64,000 nt of DNA from Streptomyces sclerotialus (GTDB lineage: Bacteria; Actinomycetota; Actinomycetes; Streptomycetales; Streptomycetaceae), in contig NZ_JBFOHP010000002.1 of the NCBI RefSeq assembly GCF_040907265.1, forward strand, positions 930,001-994,000. The letters run 5' to 3'. Made by a program: the position numbers and the translations under genes. The notes under the pieces were generated by a model. It did no database searches. It saw only the letters and a list, made by a program, of their open reading frames with translations, and was not told the DNA's origin. Positions 35,265 to 44,385 of the stretch are shown here, in pieces (positions within the stretch are counted from its first letter, which is position 1; every line of letters begins with the position of its first letter).

Positions 35265-36091
35265 CCCGCGTCGGCCGCACGGAGCGGACCGTCCGCTACG
35301 TGCTGATGCTCGTCGTCCTGGCGATCTCCATCGGCCCCTTCCTCTGGCAGCTGTCCACCTCGCTCAAGGGCCCGGCCGAGAACATCTACCCCTCGCCGCC
35401 CTCCTTCGTCCCGCACGACCCGACGCTCGCCAACTACGCCGAGGTGGCCCGCATCATTCCGGTGTGGGACTACGCGCTGAACTCCCTGAAGGTCGCCGCC
35501 GCCAACGTCCTCACCAACTGCGTGGGCGCCTCGCTCGCCGGCTACGCGCTGGCCCGGCTGCGCTTCCGCGGCCGTACGGCGGCCGGACTGGTCTTCGTCG
35601 CCGCACTGCTGGTCCCACTGGAGTCGATCATCATCGCGCAGTTCACCACCATGCGTGACCTGGGCCTGAACAACACACTGGTCGCCGTGGTCCTCCCGGG
35701 CAGCGTCGGCGCGCTCAACGTGCTGCTGATGCGCAACGCCTTCCGCGCCCTCCCCTACGAGGTCGAGGAGGCGGCCGTGGTGGACGGCGCGAACGTCTGG
35801 CAGCGTTTCCGGCGCATCGCGCTGCCATCGGTGAAGGGCACCCTCGCCGTCGTCGCGATCTTCGCGTTCATGGGCGCCTGGGACGACTTCCTCTGGCCGC
35901 TGATCGTCCTCTCCGACCCGGACCACTTCACCCTCACCGTCGGCCTGAACTTCCTGCACGGCACCTTCGCGGACAAGCCGCGGGTGGTCGCCGCCGGAAC
36001 CGTCATCGCGGTGGCCCCGCTGATCGTGATGTTCGCCTGTCTGCAGCGCTACTTCTTCCGCGGCGTGGGCGAGGGCGCCGTCAAGGGCTGA
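35261..36091 (+). CDS. Oligosaccharide ABC transporter permease 2
   Basis: 276 residues from a GTG overlapping the previous stop. Six membrane segments and the EAA loop VEEAAVVDGANVWQRFRRIALP. It completes the importer pore with permease 1; the GH5 gene follows after 30 bases. Confidence 0.92.
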   Translation: MTRVGRTERTVRYVLMLVVLAISIGPFLWQLSTSLKGPAENIYPSPPSFVPHDPTLANYAEVARIIPVWDYALNSLKVAAANVLTNCVGASLAGYALARLRFRGRTAAGLVFVAALLVPLESIIIAQFTTMRDLGLNNTLVAVVLPGSVGALNVLLMRNAFRALPYEVEEAAVVDGANVWQRFRRIALPSVKGTLAVVAIFAFMGAWDDFLWPLIVLSDPDHFTLTVGLNFLHGTFADKPRVVAAGTVIAVAPLIVMFACLQRYFFRGVGEGAVKG

Positions 36092-36121
36092 CTCACCACC
36101 GAAGGAACAGGACCCCTGCGT

Positions 36122-37342
36122 ATGCACCCCTTGCGCTTCGGCGTGAACTACACGCCCACCCGCGGCTGGTTCCACCACTGGCTCGACTTCGACCTGGACG
36201 AGGTACGGACCGACCTGGACTCCGTCGCGGCCCTCGGCCTGGACCACGTACGCGTCTTCCCGCTCTGGCCGCTCTTCCAGCCCAACCGCACGCTGATCCG
36301 TCCGCGGGCCGTCGACCAGCTGGTCGCCCTCGCCGACGCGGCCGCCGAACGCGGCCTGGACGTCGCCGTCGACGGCCTCCAGGGCCACCTCTCCAGCTTC
36401 GACTTCGTGCCCGCCTGGACCACCACCTGGCACCGCCGCAACCTCTTCACCGACCCGGACGTGCTGGACGGGCAGGCCGCGTACCTGGAGACGCTGGCGG
36501 CGGCCCTCGCGGACCGGCCGAACTTCCTCGGCATGACCCTCGGCAACGAGACCAACCAGTTCTCCGGCGACCCGCACCCCGACCCGGATCGCATCACCCC
36601 TGAGCAGGCGAGCGCGTGGCTGGAGCGGATGCTGGCCGCGTGCGAGCGGGGCGCGCCGGGCCGTCTGCATCTGCACGCCTCCTACGACGCGGCGTGGTAC
36701 CTGGACGGGCACCCCTTCACGCCGCAACACTCCGCCACCCTCGGCGCGCTGACCGCCGTACACGCGTGGGTGTTCAACGGGACGGCGCAGCGGTACGGCC
36801 GGGAGTCCACGGCCACCGCGCAGCACGCCGCGTACCTGATCGAGCTGTCCAAGGCGTGGGCCGAGGACCCGGCCCGGCCGGTGTGGCTCCAGGAGGTCGG
36901 CGCACCCGTGCCGCACATCCCCGCCGAGCACGCCCCCGCGTTCGTACGGGACACCGTGCGCGCCGCGCTGGACTGCCCGGGCCTGTGGGGCATCACGTGG
37001 TGGTGCTCGCACGACGTGGACCGGGCGCTGGCCGACTTCCCCGAGCTGGAGTACAGCCTCGGGCTGCTGACGAACGACCGGCGGGTCAAGCCGGCCGGCG
37101 AGGCGTTCGCCGCGGCGGTACGCGAGGAGCGGGCCGCGCCGCACGTTCCGGCGCCGCGCACCCTCGCACTGGCCGTGGAGAGCGGCACCCCGTGCGCGCC
37201 CGGCGGCCCGGTCTTCGAGGCGTGGATGCGGCTCGCGGAACGCGGGCTGCGGCCGGCCTGCGTACGGCGCGAACGGGCCGCGGACGGCGCGTACTTGAAG
37301 GACCGCGGTATCGCGGAAGTGATCCAGCCCCACGAGGCGTGA
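36122..37342 (+). CDS. GH5-family glycosidase, beta-mannosidase (GH5_18)-like
   Basis: 406 residues, no signal peptide. The start FGVNYTPTRGWFHHWLDFD and DHVRVFPLWPLFQPN resemble the GH5_18 subfamily. Acid/base Glu143 lies in TLGNETNQF and nucleophile Glu258 in VWLQEVGAP; WGITWWCSHDV is the aglycone-side loop. GH5_18 enzymes split Man-beta-1,4-GlcNAc, the core disaccharide left after alpha-mannosidase trimming, which is what an N-glycan pathway needs beside GH38. The subfamily is my pattern call; generic GH5 is certain. Confidence 0.78.
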   Translation: MHPLRFGVNYTPTRGWFHHWLDFDLDEVRTDLDSVAALGLDHVRVFPLWPLFQPNRTLIRPRAVDQLVALADAAAERGLDVAVDGLQGHLSSFDFVPAWTTTWHRRNLFTDPDVLDGQAAYLETLAAALADRPNFLGMTLGNETNQFSGDPHPDPDRITPEQASAWLERMLAACERGAPGRLHLHASYDAAWYLDGHPFTPQHSATLGALTAVHAWVFNGTAQRYGRESTATAQHAAYLIELSKAWAEDPARPVWLQEVGAPVPHIPAEHAPAFVRDTVRAALDCPGLWGITWWCSHDVDRALADFPELEYSLGLLTNDRRVKPAGEAFAAAVREERAAPHVPAPRTLALAVESGTPCAPGGPVFEAWMRLAERGLRPACVRRERAADGAYLKDRGIAEVIQPHEA

Positions 37343-37357
37343 AGGAGCCCCACCACC

Positions 37358-40300
37358 ATGCACGACCACCGCACCACCACCGAAGCCCGACTGAAGCGGG
37401 TGCTGGACGAGCGCCTGTGGCCCGCCGTGTACCCGGAGTCGGTGCCGCTGACCGTCGGCGTGTGGCACGCGCCCGGCGAGCCGGTGCCGGTCGCCGAGGG
37501 CCTCGCGGCGCCGCGTACGCCCATCGAGGCCGGTGCGCCGTGGGGACCGCCGTGGGGCACCAGCTGGTTCACGGTCAGCGGCACCGTCCCCGAGAAGTGG
37601 GCGGGCCGTACCGTCGAGGCGCTGCTCGACCTGGGCTTCGACGAGAACATGCCGGGCTTCCAGTGCGAGGGGCTGGTGTACCGCCCGGACGGCTCCCCGG
37701 TGAAGGGGCTGAACCCGCGGAACCAGTGGGTGCGGATCGGCGCGCCCGTGCGTGGCGGTGAGGAGGTGCTGCTGCACGTCGAGGCGTCCGCCAACCCCGT
37801 GATCCTGGACTACCACCCCTTCCTCCCCACCGAGCTGGGCGACCGGGAGACGGCCGGTGACGTGCCGCAGTACAAGCTGGCCCGGACGGACCTCGCCGTC
37901 TTCGACGAGACCGTGTGGGAGCTGGCGCACGACCTGGAGGTGCTGGGTCAGTTGATGGCCGAGCTGGGCGAGGACTCGGCGCGCCGGTGGGAGATCCTGC
38001 GCGCGGTGGAACGCGCCCTGGACGCGGTGGACCTCCAGGACATCGGGGGTACGGCGGCTCGCGCCCGCGAGCTGCTGACGGATGCGCTGGCCGCGCCCGC
38101 CCACGCCTCCGCGCACCGGATCAGCGCCGTCGGGCATGCGCACATCGACTCGGCGTGGCTGTGGCCGCTGCGCGAGACGGTGCGGAAGGTGGCGCGTACG
38201 GCGTCCAACATGACGGCGCTGCTGGCGGACGAGCCGGACTTCGTGTACGCGATGTCGCAGGCGCAGCAGTACGCGTGGCTGAAGGAGCACCGGCCCGAGG
38301 TGTACGCGCGGGTGAAGAAAGCAGTGGCGGACGGCCGCTTCGTGCCGGTGGGCGGCATGTGGGTGGAGTCGGACACCAACATGCCGGGGTCCGAGGCGCT
38401 GGCCCGGCAGTTCGTGCACGGCAAGCGGTTCTTCCTGGAGGAGTTCGGGGTCGAGACGGAGGAGGTGTGGCTGCCGGACACCTTCGGCTACTCGGCAGCG
38501 CTCCCTCAGCTGGTCCGGCAGGCGGGCGCGAAGTGGTTCCTGACGCAGAAGATCTCCTGGAGCCGGACGAACCAGTTCCCGCACCACACGTTCTGGTGGG
38601 AAGGCCTGGACGGGACGCGGGTCTTCACGCACTTCCCGCCGATGGACACCTACAACGCGCAGCTGTCGGGCAAGGAGGTCGCGCACGCGGCCCGCAACTT
38701 CCGCGAGAAGGGCGCGGCGACGCGGTCGCTGGCGCCGACGGGCTGGGGCGACGGGGGCGGCGGCACCACGCGCGACATGCTGGCGCGGGCCAGGAGGCTG
38801 GGTGACCTGGAGGGCTCGGCGCGGGTCACGTTCGAGAAGCCCGCCGACTTCTTCGAGAAGGCGCACGCGGAGTACCCGGACGCACCGGTGTGGACCGGTG
38901 AGCTGTACCTGGAGCTGCACCGCGCGACGCTGACCAGCCAGGTCCGTACGAAGCAGGGGAACCGGCGCAGCGAGCACCTGCTGTACGAGGCGGAGCTGTG
39001 GTCGGCTACGGCGGCGGTGCGCACCGGCCACCCGTACCCGTACGCGCAGCTGGACCGGCTGTGGAAGGAGGTGCTGCTGCACCAGTTCCACGACATCCTG
39101 CCGGGCACGTCGATCGCCTGGGTGCACCGCGAGGCGGCCGAGCGGTACGCGCGCATCGCGGCGGAGCTGGAGGAGCTGATCGGCGCGGCGCAACGGGCAC
39201 TGGCGGGTGCCCCGGCGGCAGGCGCCACGCTGGTGTTCAACGCGGCCCCGCACGGGCGGGAGGGCGTACCGGCGCGCGGTGCGCGACCCGAGCGGGCGGC
39301 ACCCAACGGCACCGGCTGCGTGCCGCGCGCGGGCGGCGGCTACGTGCTGGACAACGGACTGCTGCGGGCCGAGGTGGACGGCCGCGGGCTGCTGGTCTCG
39401 CTGTACGACCTGCGGGCCGGGCGGGAGACCCTCGCCCCGGGCAGGGCGGCCAACCTGCTCCAGCTGCACCAGGACTTCCCGACGATGTGGGACGCCTGGG
39501 ACGTGGACGAGTTCTACCGCAACACGGTGACGGACCTCGTCGACGCGGAGGCCGTGGAGGCGGTGGACGGCGGCACGGCCGGTGCCGTACGGGTCCGGCG
39601 CGCCTTCGGCTCCTCGTCCGTCACGCAGGTGCTGACACTGCCGCCGGGAGCGGCGCGGCTGGAGATCGCGACGGAGGTGGACTGGCACGAGACGGAGAAG
39701 TTCCTCAAGGCGGCCTTCCCCCTCGACGTGCACGCCGACCGGGTAGCGGCGGAGACCCAGTTCGGCCATCTGTACCGGCCCACGCACACCAACACCAGCT
39801 GGGACGCGGCGAAGTTCGAGGCGTGCGCGCACCGTTTCGTGCACGTCGAGGAGCCGGGCTGGGGCGTCGCGGTGGTGACGGACTCGTCGTACGGGTACGA
39901 CGCCTCGCGCGCCGCCCGGGAGACCGGCGGCGGCACCACCACGACCGTACGGCTCTCCCTGCTGCGTGCGCCGCGCTTCCCCGACCCGCGCACGGACCAG
40001 GGCGTCCACCGCTTCCGCTGTGCGCTCGTGCCGGGCGCCGGGATCGGTGACGCGGTGCGCGAGGGCTGGGCGCTGAACCTGCCGGAGCGGCGGGTGGCGG
40101 GGTCCGCCGAGGCGGTCGAGCCACTGGTGTCGGTGGCCGGCGACGCCGTCACCGTGACCGCCGTGAAGCTCGCGGACGACGGCAGCGGCGATGTGGTGGT
40201 ACGGCTGCACGAGGCCCGGGGCGGACGCGTCCGGACCCGGCTGGACTGCGGTTTCCCGGTGGCCTCCGCGGTCCGGTGCGATCTGCTGGAGCGGCCGGCC

Positions 40301-40405
40301 GGGACCGGCGGCGAGCCGTGCGAGGACGGCGGCCTCGCCCTGGAGCTGCACCCGTTCGAGATCGTCACGCTGCGGCTGGCCCGTGGCACGGCGGAGGAGG
40401 CGTGA
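37358..40405 (+). CDS. GH38 alpha-mannosidase
   Basis: 1015 residues, the size of bacterial and vacuolar-type GH38 enzymes; no signal peptide, so cytosolic. An N-terminal beta domain precedes the catalytic barrel: zinc ligands in GHAHIDSAWLWPLRET, nucleophile Asp in VWLPDTFGYSAALPQL, then KWFLTQKISWSRTNQFP and HFPPMDTYNAQ. The helical middle (LWKEVLLHQFHDILPGTSI) and large C-terminal beta domain are complete. It removes terminal alpha-mannose from imported glycans with Zn2+. GAAGGAG precedes the ATG. It is the last gene of the LacI-controlled operon. Confidence 0.94.
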   Translation: MHDHRTTTEARLKRVLDERLWPAVYPESVPLTVGVWHAPGEPVPVAEGLAAPRTPIEAGAPWGPPWGTSWFTVSGTVPEKWAGRTVEALLDLGFDENMPGFQCEGLVYRPDGSPVKGLNPRNQWVRIGAPVRGGEEVLLHVEASANPVILDYHPFLPTELGDRETAGDVPQYKLARTDLAVFDETVWELAHDLEVLGQLMAELGEDSARRWEILRAVERALDAVDLQDIGGTAARARELLTDALAAPAHASAHRISAVGHAHIDSAWLWPLRETVRKVARTASNMTALLADEPDFVYAMSQAQQYAWLKEHRPEVYARVKKAVADGRFVPVGGMWVESDTNMPGSEALARQFVHGKRFFLEEFGVETEEVWLPDTFGYSAALPQLVRQAGAKWFLTQKISWSRTNQFPHHTFWWEGLDGTRVFTHFPPMDTYNAQLSGKEVAHAARNFREKGAATRSLAPTGWGDGGGGTTRDMLARARRLGDLEGSARVTFEKPADFFEKAHAEYPDAPVWTGELYLELHRATLTSQVRTKQGNRRSEHLLYEAELWSATAAVRTGHPYPYAQLDRLWKEVLLHQFHDILPGTSIAWVHREAAERYARIAAELEELIGAAQRALAGAPAAGATLVFNAAPHGREGVPARGARPERAAPNGTGCVPRAGGGYVLDNGLLRAEVDGRGLLVSLYDLRAGRETLAPGRAANLLQLHQDFPTMWDAWDVDEFYRNTVTDLVDAEAVEAVDGGTAGAVRVRRAFGSSSVTQVLTLPPGAARLEIATEVDWHETEKFLKAAFPLDVHADRVAAETQFGHLYRPTHTNTSWDAAKFEACAHRFVHVEEPGWGVAVVTDSSYGYDASRAARETGGGTTTTVRLSLLRAPRFPDPRTDQGVHRFRCALVPGAGIGDAVREGWALNLPERRVAGSAEAVEPLVSVAGDAVTVTAVKLADDGSGDVVVRLHEARGGRVRTRLDCGFPVASAVRCDLLERPAGTGGEPCEDGGLALELHPFEIVTLRLARGTAEEA

Positions 40406-40435
40406 CCGTGGCCCCCGCCGGGCGGCCGGCGGATG

Positions 40436-41215
40436 TCAGCTCCCGTACACGTACGGCGTGGTGGTCGTGAGCGCGGTGAAGCCGAGGCGCTGGAGGATGG
40501 GGCGGCTCCGGTCGGAGGCGTCGACCTGGAGGTAGGGGTAGCCGCGTGCCGCGGCGATGCGGGCGCGGTGGGCGATCAGGGCGCGGTACAGGCCACGGCC
40601 CCGCCACTCCGGGAGGGTGCCGCCGCCCCAGAGCGTGGCGAACGGTGCGGTGGCCGGCAACTCCATCCGGGCCGCGCTCACCGGGGTGTCGCCGGCCATC
40701 GCGACCACCGCCACCACCGACTCGGGTGCCTCGGCGAGCCGGGCCGTCAGCTGCCCGGCGAACCGGGTGCGGCCGGGACCGAAGGCCTGCTCGTGGACGG
40801 CCACCATGAGGTCGACGCCGGCGGGGCCGGTCACCGGTTCCAGCCGGACGCCGGCCGGGAGGTCGGCACTGGCCGGCAGGGTGGCGGTCCTGGCGGCCAT
40901 GACGGTCTCCTCGTCCTCGGGGACGAAGCCGGCCGCGCGGAGCCGGCCGGCGAGGCAGGCCGGGCGGTCATGGGAGTGCAGCTTCCATTCGAAGGCGCGG
41001 CCGAGCGCGGTGAAGTGCTCGATCTGGGCGGCGATGGCGGCGTCCGCCGTGGCGGGCGTGAGGTCGGCCCAGAGGACGCCGTGCCAGCCGTCCGCCGGTC
41101 CGCCGGTCTGCCGGACCACGCCGTCCGTCCGCTCGATCCGGGTTCCGGGGCCGTCGGGCCTGGCGTCCTGTCGCATGCGCCGGTCGTACTCCGCGAGCAC
41201 CTCTTCGTGATTCAT
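40436..41215 (-). CDS. GNAT N-acetyltransferase
   Basis: 259 residues. The C-terminal GNAT fold has the acetyl-CoA loop LPEWRGRGLYRALIAHRARIAAARG and the beta-bulge strand VAMAGDTPVSAARMEL; YLQVDASDRSRPILQRLGF is the family's end motif. The N-terminal 100 residues are an additional, less conserved domain. The substrate is unknown. It converges on the GH38 gene with a 30-base gap and is divergent from the siderophore operon. Confidence 0.85.
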   Translation of the reverse strand: MNHEEVLAEYDRRMRQDARPDGPGTRIERTDGVVRQTGGPADGWHGVLWADLTPATADAAIAAQIEHFTALGRAFEWKLHSHDRPACLAGRLRAAGFVPEDEETVMAARTATLPASADLPAGVRLEPVTGPAGVDLMVAVHEQAFGPGRTRFAGQLTARLAEAPESVVAVVAMAGDTPVSAARMELPATAPFATLWGGGTLPEWRGRGLYRALIAHRARIAAARGYPYLQVDASDRSRPILQRLGFTALTTTTPYVYGS

Positions 41216-41375
41216 CCCGTCACTTCAGCAAGGTGCGTGCTTCCGGACAACCGTATTTGTGCCCCCGCGGAGGTGGCAGGGATGCCGTGAGCGGGTATGG
41301 GGCTTGCGGCCACCGCGCTCACGCCGGGGCGTGGAAGCACTCAGGTCGCCGATTCCCGTCCCCTCACTTGCAGGT

Positions 41376-41394
41376 TTAGGTTTGCCTAACCTAA
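41376..41394 (+). promoter_or_regulatory. Iron box (DmdR/IdeR-type) before the siderophore operon
   Basis: TTAGGTTTGCCTAACCTAA is a near-perfect 19-bp match to the actinobacterial iron-repressor box (TTAGGTTAGGCTCACCTAA). It ends 17 bases before the likely ATG of the first gene and would place transcription under repression by iron-loaded DmdR. Confidence 0.9.
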
Positions 41395-41411
41395 CGTAAC
41401 GACGCGTGGTG

Positions 41412-42449
41412 ATGACCGAACCATCAGCTACCGAAGCCCCGTTGAACGGAGCGCGGACCCCCGGAGCGTTACGGCGGGGCATCCCGCTGCTCCTCGCCGG
41501 CGTCTGCGCGCTGGCGGTGTGCGCAGCCCTCAGCCTTGCCGTGGGCGCGCGTTCGGTGCCGCTGTCCACCGTCCTCGACGCGCTGGCGGGAACGGCACAC
41601 GGACGCGACGCCCTCGTGGTCACCGGCCTGCGGCTGCCCCGCACCCTCGTGGGCCTCGCGGTCGGCGCCGCGCTGGGCGTGGCCGGCGCGGTCGTCCAGG
41701 GCATCACCCGCAATCCCCTCGCCTCGCCGACGACGCTCGGCATCAACAACGGCGCGGGCTTCGCCGTCGTCGTCGCCATCTTCGCCTTCCATCTCACCCG
41801 GCCCGTGGAGTACGTCTGGTTCGCCTTCGCCGGGGCTGCCTGCGCCGCGCTCTTCGCGCAGGCGCTCGCCCGGCGCGCCGGGGACCTCGACCCCGTACGG
41901 CTCGCGCTCGGCGGCACGGTGCTCCAACTGGTGCTGCTCTCCTGGACGTCGACGGTGATGCTGGCGAGCAAGCGGTCGCTGGACGAGGCCCGCTTCTGGC
42001 TGGCCGGCTCGCTGGCGGACCGCCCGCTCGCCGTCCTCGCCCCCATGCTGCCCACTCTCGTACTCGGTCTCCTCCTCGCCCTGGCGATCGCCCCGGCACT
42101 CAACGCCCTCGCGCTGGGCGACGATTCGGCGCAGGCACTGGGCGTGCCCGTCACCCGCATCCGGCTGGCCGGCGGGCTCGCGGTGGTACTGCTCGCGGGC
42201 TCGGCGGTCGCCGTGGCAGGGCCCATCGCCTTCATCGGCCTGGCCGCACCCCACCTCGTACGGCTGCTGCTCGGCACCGACCACCGCCTGCTGGTGCCCG
42301 GCTGTGTGCTCGCGGGCCCGCTCCTGCTGCTCGCCGCCGACGTCCTCGGCCGGGTCGTCATCCGCCCCTCCGAGCTGCAGGTCGGCATCGTCAGCGCCTT
42401 CCTGGGTGCCCCGCTGCTGGCCGTACTGGCCCGGAAGGTGGCCCGGTGA
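41412..42449 (+). CDS. Siderophore ABC importer permease 1 (FecCD family)
   Basis: 345 residues from ATG 41412; GTG codons at 41406 and 41409 are in frame. No clear ribosome-binding site is visible and the iron box is only 17 bases away, so the transcript may be leaderless or nearly so. About ten membrane segments and FecCD hallmarks are present: RLPRTLVGLAVGAALGVAGA, ITRNPLASPTTLGIN, GPIAFIGLAAPHLVRLL. Codon 20 is TTA (41469-41471), the rare leucine codon read by bldA tRNA, so production may depend on development. Confidence 0.92.
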   Translation: MTEPSATEAPLNGARTPGALRRGIPLLLAGVCALAVCAALSLAVGARSVPLSTVLDALAGTAHGRDALVVTGLRLPRTLVGLAVGAALGVAGAVVQGITRNPLASPTTLGINNGAGFAVVVAIFAFHLTRPVEYVWFAFAGAACAALFAQALARRAGDLDPVRLALGGTVLQLVLLSWTSTVMLASKRSLDEARFWLAGSLADRPLAVLAPMLPTLVLGLLLALAIAPALNALALGDDSAQALGVPVTRIRLAGGLAVVLLAGSAVAVAGPIAFIGLAAPHLVRLLLGTDHRLLVPGCVLAGPLLLLAADVLGRVVIRPSELQVGIVSAFLGAPLLAVLARKVAR

Positions 42450-43510
42450 GCGTCGTCGCACGGTCCCGCAAGGCACCCGTCACCGACCGGCCCGCGGCCG
42501 GGCCCGCACACTCCGGGCGCCGCACCCTCCTGCTGTCCGGTACGGCACTGGCCGTCCTGCTGGCGCTGGTCGTCTGCTCGGTGGCGGCCGGCGAGACACC
42601 GCTGTCGCCGGGTGCGGCCCTCAAGGGGCTGGTCGGCCTCGGTGACGGCGGGGACGTACTGATCGTCCAGCAGTTCCGGGCACCGCGGACGGCCGCGGCC
42701 GTCGTCGCGGGCGCCGGCCTGGCGGTGTCCGGCGCCCTGCTCCAGCGGATGTTCCGCAACCCGCTCGCCTCGCCCGACGTGATGGGCGTGACGGGCGGCG
42801 CTTCCTTCGGCGCGGTGGCGATGCTCGCCGCCGGCGCGTCCCAGGCGCTGGTCCCGCTCGCCGCGCTGGGCGGCGGGCTGCTCGCCGCCGTGCTGCTGGG
42901 CGTGTTCGGGTGGCGCTCCGGCGTCAGCGCCACCCGGCTGGTACTGGTGGGCCTCGCCGTCCAGGCGGGCCTGACCGCCGCCGTGAACTTCATGGTCGTA
43001 CGCTTCCCCGCCGAACTGGCCGGGTCCGCGCTCCAGTGGACCACCGGCTCGGTGTACGGGCGTACCTGGACGGAGGTGTGGGCCGCGGGTGCCGCGGTGC
43101 TGGCCACGCTGGCCGCCGCCGTCCTGCTGCACCGCAAGCTCGCCGTGCTCGGCCTCGGCGACGAAGCGGCCGGCGCGCTGGGCGTACGGACCGACGCCGC
43201 GCGTCTCCAGATCCTGGTCACGGCCGTGGCACTGGCCTCGCTGGCCGCGGCCCTCGCCGGCCCTGTCGCGTTCGTCGCGCTGGCCGTCCCGCACACGGTG
43301 CGCTTCCTCGCCGGGCCGCCGACCGCGGGGACCCTGGCCCTCACCGGCCTCGCCGGCGCCGTCCTGCTGCTCGTCTCCGACCTGGTGACGCAGCATCTGC
43401 TGCCGGTCGGCGGGCTGCCGGTCGGGGTGGTCACCGCCACCCTCGGTGCGCCCTGGCTGCTGGTGCTGATGACCCGTCAGAGCAGTCCCGTCCGGAGGAG
43501 CGTCCGATGA
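42446..43510 (+). CDS. Siderophore ABC importer permease 2 (FecCD family)
   Basis: 354 residues from a GTG overlapping the previous stop as GTGA. FecCD features are FRAPRTAAAVVAGAGLAVSG, MFRNPLASPDVMGVTGGAS and AGPVAFVALAVPHTVRFLAG. It forms the heterodimeric channel with permease 1. Confidence 0.92.
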   Translation: MSVVARSRKAPVTDRPAAGPAHSGRRTLLLSGTALAVLLALVVCSVAAGETPLSPGAALKGLVGLGDGGDVLIVQQFRAPRTAAAVVAGAGLAVSGALLQRMFRNPLASPDVMGVTGGASFGAVAMLAAGASQALVPLAALGGGLLAAVLLGVFGWRSGVSATRLVLVGLAVQAGLTAAVNFMVVRFPAELAGSALQWTTGSVYGRTWTEVWAAGAAVLATLAAAVLLHRKLAVLGLGDEAAGALGVRTDAARLQILVTAVALASLAAALAGPVAFVALAVPHTVRFLAGPPTAGTLALTGLAGAVLLLVSDLVTQHLLPVGGLPVGVVTATLGAPWLLVLMTRQSSPVRRSVR

Positions 43511-44319
43511 CCGCCAACCAGCTCTCCACGCACGGCCTCGACCTGCGCTACGGCGACCAGCTGATCGTCGGCGGCCTCGACCTCGAACTGCCCGGCGGCG
43601 CCGTGACCGCCGTCGTCGGCCCCAACGCCTGCGGCAAGTCCACCCTGCTGCGCGGCCTGGCCCGGCTGCTCGCGCCGGCCGCCGGCACCGTCACCCTCGA
43701 CGGCGCCGACATCCACCGCATGCCCGCCAAGGCACTCGCACTGCGCATGGGGCTGCTCCCCCAGCAGCCCGTCACCCCCGACGCGATCACCGTCGAGGCA
43801 CTCGTACGGCTCGGCCGCTACCCGCACCAGAAACTGCTCAGCCCCTGGTCGGCGAAGGACCAGGCCGCCGTCGAGGCGGCGCTGGAGCGGACCGGTACCG
43901 CGGCCCTGCGCCACCACCCCGTGGACCGGCTCTCCGGCGGCCAGCGGCAGCGCGCGTGGATCGCCCTCGCGCTCGCCCAGGACACCGCACTGCTGCTGCT
44001 CGACGAGCCCACCACCTTCCTGGACCTGCGGCACCAGCTCGACGTGCTCGACCTGATCGCGGAACTGCACGCCGAAGCCGGCCGCACCGTGGTGATGGTG
44101 CTGCACGACCTCGGGCAGGCCGCCCGCTACGCGGACCACCTCGTGGTCCTCAAGGACGGCCGGCCGGCCGCTGTCGGCCCCCCGGCCGAGGTCCTCGACG
44201 CGGCGCTGGTCAAGTCCGTTTTCGACGTGGGCTGCCGGGTCGTACCGGATCCGGAGACCGGCACCCCGCTGGTCGTCCCCAAGGGCCGCGCGGCGCGGCG
44301 TACCGCCGTCTCCGCCTGA
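43507..44319 (+). CDS. Siderophore ABC importer ATPase (FepC/FecE type)
   Basis: 270 residues, ATG overlapping the permease stop as ATGA with GGAGGAG upstream. Walker A is GPNACGKST, the signature LSGGQRQRAWIAL, Walker B LLLLDEPTTFLDL, switch VLHDLGQA. It powers ferric-siderophore uptake through the two permeases. Confidence 0.94.
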   Translation: MTANQLSTHGLDLRYGDQLIVGGLDLELPGGAVTAVVGPNACGKSTLLRGLARLLAPAAGTVTLDGADIHRMPAKALALRMGLLPQQPVTPDAITVEALVRLGRYPHQKLLSPWSAKDQAAVEAALERTGTAALRHHPVDRLSGGQRQRAWIALALAQDTALLLLDEPTTFLDLRHQLDVLDLIAELHAEAGRTVVMVLHDLGQAARYADHLVVLKDGRPAAVGPPAEVLDAALVKSVFDVGCRVVPDPETGTPLVVPKGRAARRTAVSA

Positions 44320-44385
44320 CCGCCCTTCCCGGTCCCACCCCCCACACCGTCCCTGCTCCGCTCACAGGCAAGGAACTGGACTCCC

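Noticed and set aside
35171..40351. 1726-codon open frame on the minus strand
   Set aside because: It is antisense to the permease, GH5 and GH38 genes, all with clear catalytic motifs. Long antisense frames are expected from third-position GC bias, and its product is low-complexity.
41225..43396. 723-codon minus-strand frame over the siderophore permeases
   Set aside because: Shadow of the two FecCD permease genes, rich in Gly/Arg/Gln with no motif.
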